Shown one piece after another: positions 4,938 through 5,521 of a DNA stretch of 5,521 nucleotides; the stretch's first letter is position 1; each line of letters begins with the position of its first letter. The notes under the pieces were generated by a model. That model ran no database searches and was not told the DNA's origin. It saw only the letters and a list, made by a program, of their open reading frames with translations. This DNA is from Ktedonobacter sp. (GTDB lineage: Bacteria; Chloroflexota; Ktedonobacteria; Ktedonobacterales; Ktedonobacteraceae). Both the position numbers and the translations under genes were made by a program. The stretch spans positions 1 to 5,521 of the forward strand of contig DMFQ01000303.1 of the NCBI GenBank assembly GCA_003450555.1, given 5' to 3'.

Positions 4938-5521
4938 TTGACATCCGAAGAACAAACCAAACAAGCTGAAACGCTCGCTGTTTCGCCAGAAGAGGTAGAG
5001 TTACAGGTAACAGATCTGGCCCAAACGCTCAGTAAAGAACTGGGATTGGCCAGCGGCCAGATCGCACGTACTATTGCATTGTTGGATGAGGGAAATACTA
5101 TTCCCTTTATCTCTCGTTACCGCAAGGAAGTCACGGGCAGTCTGGATGAAGTACAGATCCAGGCTATCGCTGACCGGGCTTTAGCGTTGCGTACGCTCTT
5201 TGAACGCAAGGTCGATGTGCGCCGGTTGATTGCAGCGCAGGGCAAATTGACGACAGAACTGGCAGCCAACATCGAAGCCGCGGCAACGCTGCAAGAAGTG
5301 GAGGACCTCTATCTGCCATTTCGCCCTAAGCGCAAGACGCGCGCCAGTGTCGCACGGGAAAAAGGGTTAGCTCCGCTGGCTGATATCATTCTGCAACAGC
5401 TTGAACTCGTTGGGGATGCAAATGCGATTCTAGCAGAATATGCAAGCCCCTATTTGAGCGCAGAAAAGGGCGTTGATACAAGCCTGGAAGCCTACGCGGG
5501 AGCATGTGACATCGTAGCTGA
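4938..5521 (+). CDS. tex: Tex, RNA-binding transcription accessory protein (N-terminal part)
   Basis: The open frame runs off the window end after 194 codons; full Tex proteins are roughly 720-780 residues. The hallmark N-terminal motif is ALLDEGNTIPFISRYRKEV (about 47-65), followed by TGSLDEVQI. A second hallmark is LQEVEDLYLPFRPKRKTRAS (about 119-138), then VAREKGLAPLAD. Both closely resemble E. coli YhgF and other Tex proteins. The YqgF-like, helix-hairpin-helix and S1 domains must lie beyond the window. Tex relates to eukaryotic Spt6 and is thought to act with RNA polymerase and RNA. The start is TTG at 4938, because an in-frame TAG sits at 4926, and GGTAGG (4924-4929) lies eight bases upstream. 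The first 25 residues are a variable acidic leader. The gene diverges from the RpoD-like sigma gene. Confidence 0.92.
   Translation, partial: MTSEEQTKQAETLAVSPEEVELQVTDLAQTLSKELGLASGQIARTIALLDEGNTIPFISRYRKEVTGSLDEVQIQAIADRALALRTLFERKVDVRRLIAAQGKLTTELAANIEAAATLQEVEDLYLPFRPKRKTRASVAREKGLAPLADIILQQLELVGDANAILAEYASPYLSAEKGVDTSLEAYAGACDIVA

Noticed and set aside
1..5521. Defence system, mobile element, CRISPR or tRNA
   Set aside because: No transposase, integrase, spaced direct-repeat array or cloverleaf-like sequence was seen on either strand.

Overview
The window is about half G+C and reads like a chromosomal block from a free-living bacterium, rich in regulators. The closest overall impression is a Ktedonobacteria-type Chloroflexota. 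That is inferred from the mix of an actinobacterial-style SigR/RsrA pair, a region-1.1-less RpoD-like sigma factor, a Hanks-type kinase and frequent TTG/GTG starts. No single marker proves it. No phage, transposon, CRISPR or tRNA was seen.

Layout: (1) 1-229, plus strand: the C-terminal half of a MarR-type winged-helix regulator, broken by a one-base frameshift. (2) 251-297: a strong hairpin between convergent genes. (3) 323-955, minus: an ECF sigma factor of the SigR type. (4) 1102-1395, plus: its RsrA-like zinc anti-sigma factor, divergent from the sigma gene and preceded by a near-textbook SigR promoter (GGGAAT-N18-GTT). (5) 1448-2176, minus: the thiol-electron carrier CcdA. (6) 2266-3475, minus: a Ser/Thr protein kinase split by a one-base indel in an A5/T5 run. 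(7) 3667-4569, minus: an RpoD/SigA-family sigma factor. (8) 4938 to the window end, plus: the N-terminal third or less of the transcription factor Tex.

Genes 3-5 form a plausible thiol-redox module. RsrA-type proteins release their sigma factor on disulfide formation, and CcdA moves reducing equivalents across the membrane. The likely logic is that free SigR transcribes its own anti-sigma factor, giving negative feedback. The kinase and the RpoD-like sigma factor lie in the same direction upstream of ccdA, and each has a palindrome at its candidate promoter. Both share the octamer GTATGATA (minus strand).

Both broken genes carry exactly one extra base, one of them in a homopolymer. Base-calling or assembly error is therefore as likely as real gene decay, and raw reads would decide.
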